Part shown: positions 14,461 to 23,682 of the stretch, in pieces
Layout: the number at the start of each line of letters is the position of its first letter
Numbering within the stretch: the first letter of the stretch is position 1
Source of the DNA: Gemmatimonadota bacterium
Lineage (GTDB): Bacteria > Latescibacterota > UBA2968 > GCA-2709665
Length of the DNA stretch: 64,000 nucleotides
Direction: 5' to 3'
Assembly: GCA_028877215.1 (NCBI GenBank)
Contig: JAPPFJ010000021.1
Location: 1-64,000 of the forward strand
Notes under the pieces: model-generated
What the model was told of the DNA's origin: nothing
The model's database searches: none
Seen by the model: the letters and a program-made list of their open reading frames with translations, nothing else
Position numbers and translations under genes: made by a program

Positions 14461-16418
14461 CTCTCCGGAGCACGGATTGGCGAACGGGCGTCATGTTCGC
14501 GGTTCTTGCGGCGGCGCTCTTCTGTATACCGGCGCATGCCGGCCGACCCAGGGAGATCCGTTACATCGGCCCCCCGGTGAGCACGTTGAACAGCTATCTG
14601 TATACGGGGGGGATGTACGCGCAGATCACGCTGGGCACGAAAGAGGGTTTGGTTCAACTCGGGCCGGAAGGCGGGCTCCTTCCGGCGCAGGCCGAGCGAT
14701 GGGAAATCTCCGAAGACAGGCTGACGTATACGTTCTTTCTCAGGCGGGACAACCGCTGGTACGACGGCACGACGGTAACCGCGCGGGACTACAGGGCCGC
14801 CTTCATCTATCAGATGGAACCCGGTCGCGAAAGCAAGTGGCTCTGGGATACGCCGCTCCAGTACGTGGTCAAGGCGATGGATTTCAGAAACGGCGCGGCA
14901 CGGGAGGACGAGGTGGGCGTGGACGTGCCGGACGATTTCACGCTGCGATTCCGCCTGGCGAGGCCGTATCCCGCTTTCATGAACGCGATGGTCACGGGAA
15001 GCATGTTTCCGATCCACCGGGGATCACTTGAAGCGTACGGAGACGCGTGGCACAAGCTGCCCAACTACCAGGGGAACGGACCGTACCGGATCGTGGAGTG
15101 GGAACTCAATTCCCATATTATTTTGGAGCAGAATCCGAAGTACAATCTGGCACGCGGCAATCTGGAGCGGATACACAGCCGGTTCGCTGGCAGACCGCTG
15201 GAAGGGTATCAGAGCGGAGAGATCGACTTCGCACTCCTGCCGGCGATCGCCGATATCTACTACGCCAGACACCATCCCGATCTGAACGATGAACTGGTCC
15301 TGACGCCCACGAGCGGACTCTCCTTCGTAAAATTCCTGTTCTCGAAGCACCCGGTCTACTGGGACGCCCGCGTTCGGCGGGCGATTGCCCTCGGATTCGA
15401 CAAGCGGCGGATCGTGGAGTCGATCTTTCTCGGGCGGGAGACGCCCATGCATATGCTCTCCACGCCCGCGATGCCGGATTGGGATCCCGGGTTCGGGATG
15501 AGATTCGACCTCGAAGAAGCCCGGCGCCTGCTGTCCGAAGCGGGATATCCGGGCGGAAAGGGCATTCCCGAGTCCGTGATTCTGATCCCGTCGTACCTGG
15601 CGCCCGAGATGGTGTCGCAGTTCGTGGTGATCGCCGCCATGCTGGAAGAAAACCTGGGCATCCGGTTCAGGATCGACAATCAGGAACTGGGCGTGTACGC
15701 CGACAAACGGGTTTCCCTGAATCCATCGGACTATGCGGGGTTCTGCTTTGCGGCCTCGGGAGCGCCGTGGCCGAATCCCATCTACGGCACCCAGTGGATC
15801 GAGAACGTCCAGTGGACGGACGATCCCGGGGTCTACGGCGTCTGGTGGGAGGGGCAGCGGCGAATCCTGCAGATCCGGTCGGGCATGATCAAGCTTGAAG
15901 GCGGGGAGAATCTCTCCAATTTCGAGCCGGTCCGCCTGCGAATCGGGGCGTACGCGGACTCGGTGACGTCGCTCTTTGCGAACGGCAGGCACGGTCCCCA
16001 CCTGCGACGGCAGGCGGAGGAGGCGATGAGCGGCTGGCGGCAAACCGCGGACGAGATCATGCGGACGGCGGGCGGGCCGGATGCGGACCTGGAATGGTGC
16101 TGGAAGGCGCTCAATGTCACGCTTCTCCAGGCCCGCCAATACTATTTCCAGTGGTCGAACACCAGCGATCTCCGCTGGCGGCTGGAGGAAATGCGTCAGG
16201 AAGCGCATCACGCGCGGAGCCCGTCCCGCCAGGCTGAGATCAACCGAGAAGTGCATCGTCTGGTTCAGGCGTTCAGCTGGGATTTCCCGCTCCACGTCGC
16301 CAATGCCACGGCGCTCGTCAAGCCATACGTGAAGGGGCTGAAATTCTGCGCCTACTGGTGGGCCAACCCCATGTATCTGAAATGGATCGATATCGATGAC
16401 GGGGGTCAGCAACTGTAA
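14457..16418 (+). CDS. ABC transporter substrate-binding protein, family 5 (oligopeptide/glycoside type)
   Basis: A 653-residue periplasmic binding protein of the SBP_bac_5 (OppA/DppA) family with a signal peptide (VMFAVLAAALFCIPAHAG, cleavage near residue 29). Family signs are the early YTFFLRRDNRWYDGTTVTARDY stretch, NYQGNGPYRIVEWELN, and a C-terminal domain rich in aromatic residues (WAGRP to WWAN). No lipobox cysteine is seen. It should deliver an oligopeptide or oligosaccharide to the two permeases that follow. The ATG at 14457 overlaps the stop of the FG-GAP gene, so that protein and the binding protein are made together. It is longer than typical DppA (about 530), in line with the larger carbohydrate-type members. 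Confidence 0.9.
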   Translation: MTLRSTDWRTGVMFAVLAAALFCIPAHAGRPREIRYIGPPVSTLNSYLYTGGMYAQITLGTKEGLVQLGPEGGLLPAQAERWEISEDRLTYTFFLRRDNRWYDGTTVTARDYRAAFIYQMEPGRESKWLWDTPLQYVVKAMDFRNGAAREDEVGVDVPDDFTLRFRLARPYPAFMNAMVTGSMFPIHRGSLEAYGDAWHKLPNYQGNGPYRIVEWELNSHIILEQNPKYNLARGNLERIHSRFAGRPLEGYQSGEIDFALLPAIADIYYARHHPDLNDELVLTPTSGLSFVKFLFSKHPVYWDARVRRAIALGFDKRRIVESIFLGRETPMHMLSTPAMPDWDPGFGMRFDLEEARRLLSEAGYPGGKGIPESVILIPSYLAPEMVSQFVVIAAMLEENLGIRFRIDNQELGVYADKRVSLNPSDYAGFCFAASGAPWPNPIYGTQWIENVQWTDDPGVYGVWWEGQRRILQIRSGMIKLEGGENLSNFEPVRLRIGAYADSVTSLFANGRHGPHLRRQAEEAMSGWRQTADEIMRTAGGPDADLEWCWKALNVTLLQARQYYFQWSNTSDLRWRLEEMRQEAHHARSPSRQAEINREVHRLVQAFSWDFPLHVANATALVKPYVKGLKFCAYWWANPMYLKWIDIDDGGQQL

Positions 16419-16448
16419 TCGGGAGCGGTCCCGATACGGAGAAACGTT

Positions 16449-17426
16449 ATGGTGATGTTCTTCTTTCGCCGGGTCGGTCAGATCTTCGTGAGCCTGATCG
16501 CGATTCTAATCATCACGTTCTACCTGATGCACGCCGCGCCGGGCGACTTCTTCAATATCGAACGGCTGATGAACCAGCAGATAACGGGCAGCCGGCTGAG
16601 CCAGTTCGAGGAGAAGAGCCAGACGCTCATGCTCTGGGAGGAACGCTACGGCGAGAATACGCCCGTCTGGGAGCAGATCCTGATCTATCTGCGGCACGCG
16701 GCCGTTCTGGACTTCGGACCCTCGTTCCGCTACCCGGACACGACCATCCAGGAGATGATGACGAATGCCTTTCCGCGGACGTTCGTCCTCGCGTTTTCGC
16801 CAATGCTCCTTGCCCTCCTGATCGGCATACCCATGGGCATCGGGGCGGCGCTGTACCGGAACACGTGGATCGACCGCGCGACCATGTTCGTTTCCATGCT
16901 GGGCATCTGTATCCCGTCCTACGTCATCGCCCTGCTCGTTATCGTCTTCTTCGCCGTGTCGCTTCAGATGTTCCCCACGTCCGGTTGGGGGACCTGGGAG
17001 TATGCGGTGCTTCCGGTCATGGCGATGGTCTTTCAGCCCGTTGCGGGCATCGCCAGGTACGTCCGGGTGAGCCTGATCAAGGAACTGGGCGAGGACTACG
17101 TGCGAACGGTCTTCTCGAAAGGTGGAAACCGAAACAAGGCGGTCTTCCGCCACGCATTGCGGAATTCGCTGATCCCCCTGCTGACCATCACCGGACCGCA
17201 GTTCGCCAATCTCATGGTGAGTACGGCGTTTATCGAGGAAATCTTCAATATCCCCGGCCTAGGCAAGCTGTTCGTGGCCGCCGCCGGAACCCGCGACTAT
17301 CCCATGATCATCACGTCCACCCTGTTCTTCGGATTCCTGATCATGCTGATGAACCTGCTGGTGGATATCGGGTACGCGCTGATCGATCCGCGCATCCGGG
17401 CGAGTTATAGACAGAACAGGGGATGA
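16449..17426 (+). CDS. ABC transporter permease, OppB/DppB type
   Basis: A 325-residue inner-membrane permease. It starts with VMFFFRRVGQIFVSLIAILI, the usual first helix of DppB proteins, followed by a long periplasmic loop and five further helices. The EAA-type cytoplasmic loop that contacts the ATPase is near RVSLIKELGEDYVRTVFSKGG. It sits 30 bp after the binding protein with GGAGA upstream. The next transporter gene (the second permease) should follow at once but is pushed 646 bp away by a repeat-filled stretch. It forms a pair with that permease. Confidence 0.92.
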   Translation: MVMFFFRRVGQIFVSLIAILIITFYLMHAAPGDFFNIERLMNQQITGSRLSQFEEKSQTLMLWEERYGENTPVWEQILIYLRHAAVLDFGPSFRYPDTTIQEMMTNAFPRTFVLAFSPMLLALLIGIPMGIGAALYRNTWIDRATMFVSMLGICIPSYVIALLVIVFFAVSLQMFPTSGWGTWEYAVLPVMAMVFQPVAGIARYVRVSLIKELGEDYVRTVFSKGGNRNKAVFRHALRNSLIPLLTITGPQFANLMVSTAFIEEIFNIPGLGKLFVAAAGTRDYPMIITSTLFFGFLIMLMNLLVDIGYALIDPRIRASYRQNRG

Positions 17427-17449
17427 CCCTTTGACCTATCTTGTTAAAA

Positions 17450-17685
17450 AACAAACTTACATGGATAGACAGGATAGACAGGATAAGAGCCAAAACCGAT
17501 CAGGATTAACGGGATTAACAGGATTGAGCAGGATTTAAAACAAGGAGCAAGATCAGAACCGACCTGGATTAAACAGGATAAGAAGCCAGGAGCAGGACCA
17601 AAACCGATGCAGGATTGAAAGGATTAGAACCAAAGAGCAAGATCAACACCAATCAGGATTAACAGGATTAAAACCCAGGAGTGGC
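17450..17685. repeat. Degenerate tandem repeat with ACCGATCAGGATTAACAGGA units
   Basis: About four irregular units, each with an ACC(G/A)A-(C)AGGATTAA start, a second AGGATTAA/AGGATAAG phrase and a (A/C)AGGAGCA(A/G)GA ending. Units begin near 17493, 17556, 17602 and 17649. Confidence 0.6.
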
Positions 17686-17754
17686 GATCACACCTGGCAC
17701 GAGCGTCGTGGGACCGAAGGCAATCTGCCCTCTTTCGCGGAGTGATCCACCAAA

Positions 17755-17941
17755 TTCCGGAGCGAGGGCATCCTGCCCTCGAACTTCGTGTGACCCATCA
17801 ATATTCTCGTCGAGGGTCCGGCGTGTCCATTGCAACCGAAACCATATCGGTCGCGACATCCCTGGTTGGATGGTCATCAGGCCCTCCATCTGGACATGAC
17901 TTGCGAATATCCGGAGCGAGGGCAGGGATGCCCTCGCTCCG
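17755..17941. repeat. Roughly 185-bp dispersed element with GGAGCGAGGGCA inverted ends
   Basis: The left end CCGGAGCGAGGGCATCCTGCC is matched by the right end GGGATGCCCTCGCTCCGG. Between them is sequence related to the copy at 58620-58771 (CCATCAATATTC against CCATCGATATCC; GGCCCTCCATC against TTCCCTCCATC). Minus-strand translations give the GARASCPR-like peptides often annotated by mistake. Confidence 0.65.
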
Positions 17942-18072
17942 GTTACTGGTGGAACATATACTGATGTAGGACAAGATGGGCTCGGCGATAACGCGAATTT
18001 ATCGAAATACAACCGGTAGTACAACACAACCACCGGTCTTCGTTAACGATTCACCTTAGAAGGAGATGACCC

Positions 18073-18972
18073 GTGGCAGCGCTGAATTCACCCGACCGTC
18101 TGATGTCGGACGCAGATGAGTCGTCGCCTCCGCCGCGGATTTCGTACTGGGGCGCCGTCTGGCGGCGATTCGCCTCGAACCGTCTGGCAGTGCTGAGCCT
18201 GGGGTTCGTGATCGCGATGGTTCTGGCAGCAGCCCTGGCGGACACCATCGCGCCGTACGGGTATAACCAGATCGACCTGGACAACGCGTACCAGCCGCCG
18301 TCCTGGCGGCACATCGCCGGGACGGACGAGGTGGGGCGGGACATTTTCAGCCGCCTGATCTTCAGCCTTCAGACGGCCCTTGCGGTCGCATTCGGGGCCA
18401 CGGTGATTTCGGTGGCGATCGGCGGGCTCATCGGCGCGGTCGCGGGCTACGCGGGCGGTGTCGTGGACAACGTATTGATGCGGTTTACCGATGTGATGTA
18501 CGCGTTCCCCGGGTTCCTATTCAGCATTATCCTGGTGTCCGTTTTGGGCCGGGGCATCGTGACTATTTTCATTGCCATCGCGGCCACCAGCTGGGTGGGG
18601 TTCGCCCGGCTGATGCGCGCCCAGGTCCTGTCCATCAAGAACCTCGAATACGTGGAGTCGGCGCGTGCGCTCGGAGCAACGCACCGATACGCGATCCGGC
18701 GTTACGTGCTCCCGAACTCATTCGGTCCGCTTATCGTCGCGATCGCCTTCATGGTCCCCGGCCTGATGATGACGGAGTCGGCGCTGAGCCTGCTCGGTCT
18801 GGGGGTGATGCCTCCCCGGCCGAGCTGGGGCGTTCTGATCCAGGTGGGGAGCCTGAACTTCAGGGCCTTTCCCTATCAGCTCACGTGGCCGGCCGCCACG
18901 TTCGCGCTCGCGCTGCTGTCATTTACGTATCTGGGCGACGGGCTGAACGACGCGTTCAATCCCAAAGAGTAA
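18073..18972 (+). CDS. ABC transporter permease, OppC/DppC type
   Basis: A 299-residue inner-membrane permease. The N-terminal part (ISYWGAVWRRFASNRLAVLSLGFVIAMVLAAALAD, split by charged residues) and HIAGTDEVGRDIFSRLI are hallmarks of DppC, as is the EAA loop around EYVESARALGATHRYAIRRYVLPN. It is the partner of the permease at 16449. It starts at GTG 18073 with GAAGGAGATGACC upstream. The ATPase gene starts 27 bp after its stop. It probably needs its own promoter, since a repeat block separates it from the first permease. Confidence 0.92.
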   Translation: MAALNSPDRLMSDADESSPPPRISYWGAVWRRFASNRLAVLSLGFVIAMVLAAALADTIAPYGYNQIDLDNAYQPPSWRHIAGTDEVGRDIFSRLIFSLQTALAVAFGATVISVAIGGLIGAVAGYAGGVVDNVLMRFTDVMYAFPGFLFSIILVSVLGRGIVTIFIAIAATSWVGFARLMRAQVLSIKNLEYVESARALGATHRYAIRRYVLPNSFGPLIVAIAFMVPGLMMTESALSLLGLGVMPPRPSWGVLIQVGSLNFRAFPYQLTWPAATFALALLSFTYLGDGLNDAFNPKE

Positions 18973-18999
18973 GTCCTTCCCTCTGTGCGAGGCAGGTTC

Positions 19000-19956
19000 G
19001 TGTCCGCTCTACTTGAGATCCGTAATCTGAAGACGTACTTCTACCGCCGCGACGGCGTGGTGAGAGCGGTGGACGGGATTTCGTACGAGGTTGGGAAAAG
19101 GGAGAGCGTGGGGATCGTCGGCGAAAGCGGCAGCGGTAAGAGCGTGAGCATGCTGTCCGTTGTGAGACTGATTGGCGGAAGCGGAAAGATCGAAGCCGGC
19201 GAGGTGGTCTTCGGGGGACGTAATCTGCTCGAACTGGATGAAAGGGCGCTTCAGGAAATCCGCGGCAGCGACGTCGGGTTCATCTTTCAGAACCCCCAGA
19301 CTTCCCTGAACCCGACGATGCGCAGCGGCCCGCAGATCGCGGAACCCCTGTTGTGGCACGGTCGCGCCGACCGGAAGCGATCCTTCGAGCGCGCGGTGTC
19401 GCTGTTGGAAGAGGTGGGCATTCCCGCGCCGGCGTCGCGTTACCGTAACTACCCGTTCGAACTGTCGGGAGGGATGAAGCAGCGCGTGATGATCGCGATG
19501 GCGTTGAGCTGCGAGCCGAAGCTGATGATTGCCGACGAACCCACAACGGCGCTGGACGTCACCACGCAGGCGCAGATCATGGATCTGTTGAACAGGATGA
19601 AGGCGTCGTACGGCATGTCCACCGTGCTGATTACGCACGATTTCGGCCTGGCCGTGGAGTTCAGCGACAGAATCGTCGTGATGTACGCGGGCAGGGTTGC
19701 CGAGATCGCGCCCACCCGTGAATTCCTGAATTCCCCCAGGCACCCGTACTCCATCGGGCTGCTGGAAAACGCGAAGATGGTCCGCGGGCGCCTGGATACC
19801 ATCCCCGGGCAGCCGCCTGACATGACCCGGCCGCCGTCCGGTTGCCGCTTCCATCCGCGTTGCCCGCGCGCCACGGACGTGTGCCGTGAGGAGCACCCCG
19901 GAATGACCCGGCTATCGGACGACCACGCCGTCTACTGCTGGCACCACGAAGGGTGA
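19000..19956 (+). CDS. ABC transporter ATPase, OppD/DppD type
   Basis: A 318-residue ATPase of the oligopeptide importer. Walker A is GESGSGKS; the Q-loop is FIFQNPQTSLNP; the signature is LSGGMKQRVMIAMAL; Walker B is LMIADEPTTALD; the switch is LITHDF. The C-terminal oligo_HPY region has the usual cysteines (CRFHPRCPRATDVC). A GTG start at 19000 with GAGG seven bases upstream is preferred over GTG 18985, as it gives the normal short N-terminus (SALLEIRNL). Its partner ATPase should follow, but here lies 2.8 kb downstream behind a minus-strand gene. Confidence 0.92.
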   Translation: MSALLEIRNLKTYFYRRDGVVRAVDGISYEVGKRESVGIVGESGSGKSVSMLSVVRLIGGSGKIEAGEVVFGGRNLLELDERALQEIRGSDVGFIFQNPQTSLNPTMRSGPQIAEPLLWHGRADRKRSFERAVSLLEEVGIPAPASRYRNYPFELSGGMKQRVMIAMALSCEPKLMIADEPTTALDVTTQAQIMDLLNRMKASYGMSTVLITHDFGLAVEFSDRIVVMYAGRVAEIAPTREFLNSPRHPYSIGLLENAKMVRGRLDTIPGQPPDMTRPPSGCRFHPRCPRATDVCREEHPGMTRLSDDHAVYCWHHEG

Positions 19957-19973
19957 GATCAGATCTCCCACAG

Positions 19974-22301
19974 CTAAAAGTCCTTCAGCAGGCCCGCCCG
20001 ATCCGCGTAGTCGAAGAATCGAAGCAGATCGCGCCAGATGACACTGATGGAGTCGCCCGTCGCGCGGACGACCTCGCACCCGAATCTCGTCTTCTCGAGA
20101 TGCCCTACGGACGGGAAGGTCGAAATCATGTTCATTTCGATGTCCCGCAGGCCGGCGTGCACGTACTTCTCGTCACCGGTGATTTCCCACGCGTAGCCGA
20201 TACTCTCCCGGAGGGCGGAAAAACCGATGTAGCTCATCGGCGTCTCGTTTCCGGGCATGGACAGATAGAGCCCTTCAGGCGTGCGAACGTCCTCGCTTGC
20301 CAGAAAGTCGCACAACCTCAGGAACGATTCCCTGCTGAGGGGATTTCCGAAGGTCTGGTAGTGGTAAGCCAGCCCGGTGGCGGCGATGCTGCCCATCACC
20401 GCCTGCTGGTAGGGGATGGGGCCCCAGCCGCCGCTGCAGCCGCCGTTGGGTTCCAGCGGGTCCGGTCCTTCTGTAAAAGAAGCCGCAATCGTCTCCGCAG
20501 CCTCCGCGTACCGCTCTTCCTCCGTTGCCCGGTACACGCTGCACAGCGCGATCAACGGCCACCCCCGGTCCCTCGCGCCGCGCCGCCCGCCGCCCCCCGC
20601 CACCTTCCTGCAGATCAGATCCGCCACGCCGCGCGCGGATTCCAGCGCCGGCGTATACCCGCAATAGTAGTAATACGATAGAAATCCCTCCGCCCACATG
20701 TGCGAGAGGTGGCAGTTCGGCTTCCCGTCCGCCCCGACGTGATAGGCGCCATGTGAGGTCCATCCGCCCTGCTCGTCGAAGTGATCGTCGAAGTGGATGA
20801 TGTCCAGGTCCATCACGTGCCGGATCGCGGATTCGAAGGCGTCGAGATAGAGGTAATTGCCGGTGCGTACAAGCTGCAGGTACACGGTCTGGCCGAAGTC
20901 GTGTTCACAATTGGCCATGAAATCCAGGCGTCCCCACGAAGCGCTCATCAGCTGCTCGTAGTCCCCGTAGTCCATCATGCCCAGGCGCCGGTCGTATCCC
21001 AGGAATTGCTCGAATTCCAGGCGGAACTTCTGTTCGATGCCCTTGTATTTCCCCGGCTGATAGCGGAACACGGGCCCGACCGCGCCGGAGTCGATAAACC
21101 AGTCCGGAGAAGAGAAGACCACGGGAAACTGATACGCGAAGTGCCAGTCCGCCAGCCGGGCCTCGGCCGCGCCACCGGTGTACGCCCGCAGCTTGACCTG
21201 ATGCGACTTGGCCTGTCCCTGGAAGATCGCGAGCGGCCCCGCCGCCTCGGGCCAGAGATCCAGGACGATTCTGCCGGCGTCCGCGGAAAACCCCTTGGGC
21301 CACTGCTGGACGAACTTCCGGACCGAGGCCGCGACCCCGCCTTCGCCGTCTCCCGCGGAAACCCACCCGTGCGACCGGCCGACCTGGGTCTCGCCGTCGT
21401 CCACGTCGGCGTCGATCATGGCGTCGTACATGGCCGTACGCGGGGCCTCGGTCAACAGGCCCCGAATCGGACGGGCCGACGTGATCAGGCCCTGGTTCCC
21501 GACCGTGGCGATGGGACAGGTTGCGAATTCGTCGGCGCCGCCGACGGCGTGTTCCACGACAAGCCGCACCGCCCGCAGCTGCCGCAGACGCGGACTTTCC
21601 AGGTCCACGCTCGGGGTACCGATCCCCTGGGCCAGTTTCCGCCGTTCCGGAACGTCCCGGTAGGGCTCATCGTGGATGAACTGGTACTCCACCTCCAGGT
21701 CCTCGGCGCCCGCGAATACCGTCACCCGGAAAACGAGTGAAAACAGCTTTCGACCGGCCTCGTCACGGTGCGTGCCCTTCCTGCTCACCACCAGCATCTT
21801 TCCGGTGGATCTCTCAATGCGGGGTTCCCCATCCAGACAGCTCGAGAATGCGACGCCGGCTTCGTCTTCGATCTGCGCGCTGACCGTCCGGATACACGCC
21901 CGGTCTCTCCTGTTGCAGTCAACCAGAAACTCCTTTCCGGAAGCGGGAAGCACAAATCGCAAAACGCCGTTGTCGACCTCGATTCCCGCCTCTGTTTCCG
22001 AAACCGTTATCCCGGGTCCCGTATCGGGTTCCGGCGAGTCGTCCGTCCACGTCAGCCCATAGTGCTTCCGTCCATTGCGGTCAAAGTGTACCGGAAACTG
22101 AAGCAGCACCCACTTCTGGGACCCGTCGGGCCATCGTGCCAACACTTCCGAAGCGAGAGGCAGGTCCCGGCCGGTCTCGTCCTTCAGGGTGAGCCTTGCG
22201 GAATCCGTCAGAGATCCCTCCGGGAACGGGAGTCCCCTGCACAGCCATTCTCCACGGCGCGGCACCCGGATTTCGTTCGCCAGCGTGATATCTACGGCCA
22301 T
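19974..22301 (-). CDS. PcRGLX/YetA-like exo-rhamnogalacturonan lyase family protein
   Basis: A 775-residue protein. The N-terminus (RGEWLCRGLPFPEGSLTD, then LARWPDGSQKWVLLQF) is the RIFT-barrel domain that opens YetA and the fungal exo-rhamnogalacturonan lyase PcRGLX (PL26). A beta-sandwich region follows, and the last 350 residues are an alpha/alpha-barrel (DFGQTVYLQLVRTGNYLYLDAFESA). Known members cut the rhamnose-galacturonate backbone of pectin; the substrate here is inferred only. There is no signal peptide, which suggests a cytoplasmic enzyme acting on imported oligosaccharide. AAAGGATC precedes the ATG. It runs against the ABC transporter genes and separates the two ATPase genes, so it may have been inserted later. 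Confidence 0.75.
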   Translation of the reverse strand: MAVDITLANEIRVPRRGEWLCRGLPFPEGSLTDSARLTLKDETGRDLPLASEVLARWPDGSQKWVLLQFPVHFDRNGRKHYGLTWTDDSPEPDTGPGITVSETEAGIEVDNGVLRFVLPASGKEFLVDCNRRDRACIRTVSAQIEDEAGVAFSSCLDGEPRIERSTGKMLVVSRKGTHRDEAGRKLFSLVFRVTVFAGAEDLEVEYQFIHDEPYRDVPERRKLAQGIGTPSVDLESPRLRQLRAVRLVVEHAVGGADEFATCPIATVGNQGLITSARPIRGLLTEAPRTAMYDAMIDADVDDGETQVGRSHGWVSAGDGEGGVAASVRKFVQQWPKGFSADAGRIVLDLWPEAAGPLAIFQGQAKSHQVKLRAYTGGAAEARLADWHFAYQFPVVFSSPDWFIDSGAVGPVFRYQPGKYKGIEQKFRLEFEQFLGYDRRLGMMDYGDYEQLMSASWGRLDFMANCEHDFGQTVYLQLVRTGNYLYLDAFESAIRHVMDLDIIHFDDHFDEQGGWTSHGAYHVGADGKPNCHLSHMWAEGFLSYYYYCGYTPALESARGVADLICRKVAGGGGRRGARDRGWPLIALCSVYRATEEERYAEAAETIAASFTEGPDPLEPNGGCSGGWGPIPYQQAVMGSIAATGLAYHYQTFGNPLSRESFLRLCDFLASEDVRTPEGLYLSMPGNETPMSYIGFSALRESIGYAWEITGDEKYVHAGLRDIEMNMISTFPSVGHLEKTRFGCEVVRATGDSISVIWRDLLRFFDYADRAGLLKDF

Positions 22302-22722
22302 GAGACGATCCTTTCAGTGTCGGTTCGTTGTGTGAACGCAGTCACGTCGTTCCCGGGGGCTCGCACCCTGATTGTGCTTGCATCCGGGGGAACACAGACC
22401 TACTTTTCGGCGTCGTACCGGGGTTGCTCGAAACAGATCAGGACGCACGAGGTTGCAGGTCCAATATACGTCGCGTTGATTCGGGTTTCAAACCCTATTC
22501 CCGGTCTCCACACCCCGGCCCACCACCTGGTGAGAGGGGAGCCGGGAGACGGGAGAGATTACCTGCCTCGTGAGGATACTTTTCGTGCCGAAGGCAATGA
22601 GGAAAGACATTCCGGGCAAGGATTTCTTCTACCGTCTCACCTCTACCGTCTCCCCACTTTCAGGCTCTTTGCGGTCAATTTGACAGTTGTCTCATTTTGA
22701 ATCGAGGTTAACGGACGACGCC
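22302..22722. other. Divergent intergenic region with one palindromic element
   Basis: This 421-bp gap lies between the minus-strand lyase gene and the plus-strand ATPase gene. It holds element R9; otherwise I see no gene. Promoters for both directions should be here but cannot be placed by eye. Confidence 0.5.
22531..22658 (+). repeat. Palindromic intergenic element, copy R9
   Basis: GGGGAGCCGGGAGACGGGAG at the left, TACCTGCCTCGTGAGG and CGTGCCGAAGGCAATGAGG in the centre, and CTACCGTCTCACC with CCGTCTCCCC at the right. Confidence 0.7.
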
Positions 22723-23682
22723 ATGTCTGAACCGTTGTTGCGGGTTGTGGACCTGAAGATGCATTTCCACCAGGGCCGGGACGTGGTGAGGGCCGTGGAC
22801 GGGGTGACGTTTCAGATCCACGGTAACCAGACCTTCGGACTGGTCGGAGAAAGCGGCAGCGGCAAGTCGACCCTCGCCCGCGCGGTCCTGCGACTGCACG
22901 AGCCCACCGCGGGACGGGTGTATTTCGAGGGGCGCGACGTGCAAGCGCTCTCCGGCCGGGAACTGCGCGCGCTTCGGAGGGAAATGCAGATTGTGTTTCA
23001 GGACCCGCTGGCGTCTCTGAACCCGATGATGTGCGTGGGCGACATCGTTGGGGACGCCCTGAAGATCCACAGGGTGGGCACAAAGCGGGAACGGGACGAA
23101 GCGGTCGGACGGCTGCTGGACCTCGTAGGCGTGGGGCGGCGGTTCGCGGACGCGTTTCCACACGAGTTTTCCGGCGGGCAGCAGCAGCGCGTCGCCATCG
23201 CCCGCGCGCTGGCATTGCAACCCCGGTTCGTGATCTGCGACGAGCCCGTCTCCTCGCTGGATCTTTCCATCCAGGCGCAGATTCTGAACCTTCTGGAATC
23301 CCTGCAGGAACGCTTCGGTCTGGCGTACCTGTTCATTTCTCACGATCTGAAAGTCGTCGAGCATCTTTCGGACGTCGTGGGCGTCATGTACCTCGGGAAG
23401 CTCGTGGAGATCGGGCCGACGGAAGCGCTGTATGGCGGGGCGCTCCATCCCTATACGCGGATTCTTCTGTCGTCGGCGCCTCGCCTCGACCCGGATGTCC
23501 GGTCGGAGCGGATCATCCTGGAGGGGGAGGTACCGAGCCCGATCGATCCCCCGGCGGGCTGTGCTTTTCATCCGAGGTGCCCTTATCGTATGGACCGGTG
23601 CAGCCGGGAGACGCCGCAGCTGACGCAGGTTGGGCCGGGACATCAGGCCGCGTGCTTTCTCACGGAAGGAGGTAACGAATGA
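22723..23682 (+). CDS. ABC transporter ATPase, OppF/DppF type
   Basis: A 319-residue ATPase. Walker A is GESGSGKS; Q-loop IVFQDPLASLNPMM; signature FSGGQQQRVAIARAL; Walker B FVICDEPVSSLD; switch FISHDL; C-terminal oligo_HPY with CAFHPRCPYRMDRC. It is the expected partner of the ATPase at 19000, although the lyase gene lies between them. The ATG at 22723 is preferred to a TTG 36 bp upstream because family members begin at this point. Its stop overlaps the start of the next gene by ATGA, so that protein is probably tied to transport. Confidence 0.92.
   Translation: MSEPLLRVVDLKMHFHQGRDVVRAVDGVTFQIHGNQTFGLVGESGSGKSTLARAVLRLHEPTAGRVYFEGRDVQALSGRELRALRREMQIVFQDPLASLNPMMCVGDIVGDALKIHRVGTKRERDEAVGRLLDLVGVGRRFADAFPHEFSGGQQQRVAIARALALQPRFVICDEPVSSLDLSIQAQILNLLESLQERFGLAYLFISHDLKVVEHLSDVVGVMYLGKLVEIGPTEALYGGALHPYTRILLSSAPRLDPDVRSERIILEGEVPSPIDPPAGCAFHPRCPYRMDRCSRETPQLTQVGPGHQAACFLTEGGNE

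Larger units (their letters stand above)
17427..18072. other. Repeat-filled insertion between the two permease genes
   Basis: These 646 bp interrupt what should be a tight permease pair. The first part is a degenerate tandem repeat; the second is a roughly 185-bp element with GAGCGAGGGCA ends. A GAAGGAGATGACCC ribosome binding site precedes the second permease. I see no coding sequence. Confidence 0.6.

Noticed and set aside
12732..16418. A single 1228-residue frame covering the FG-GAP gene and the ABC binding protein gene
   Set aside because: Its first 575 codons are Arg/Gly-rich out-of-frame reading of the FG-GAP gene, which has clear repeats and a signal peptide in the other frame. Only the part from ATG 14457 is a real protein.
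17668..18033. Small frames giving GARASCPR-like peptides
   Set aside because: These arise from the GGAGCGAGGGCA-ended dispersed element, a known source of spurious small proteins.
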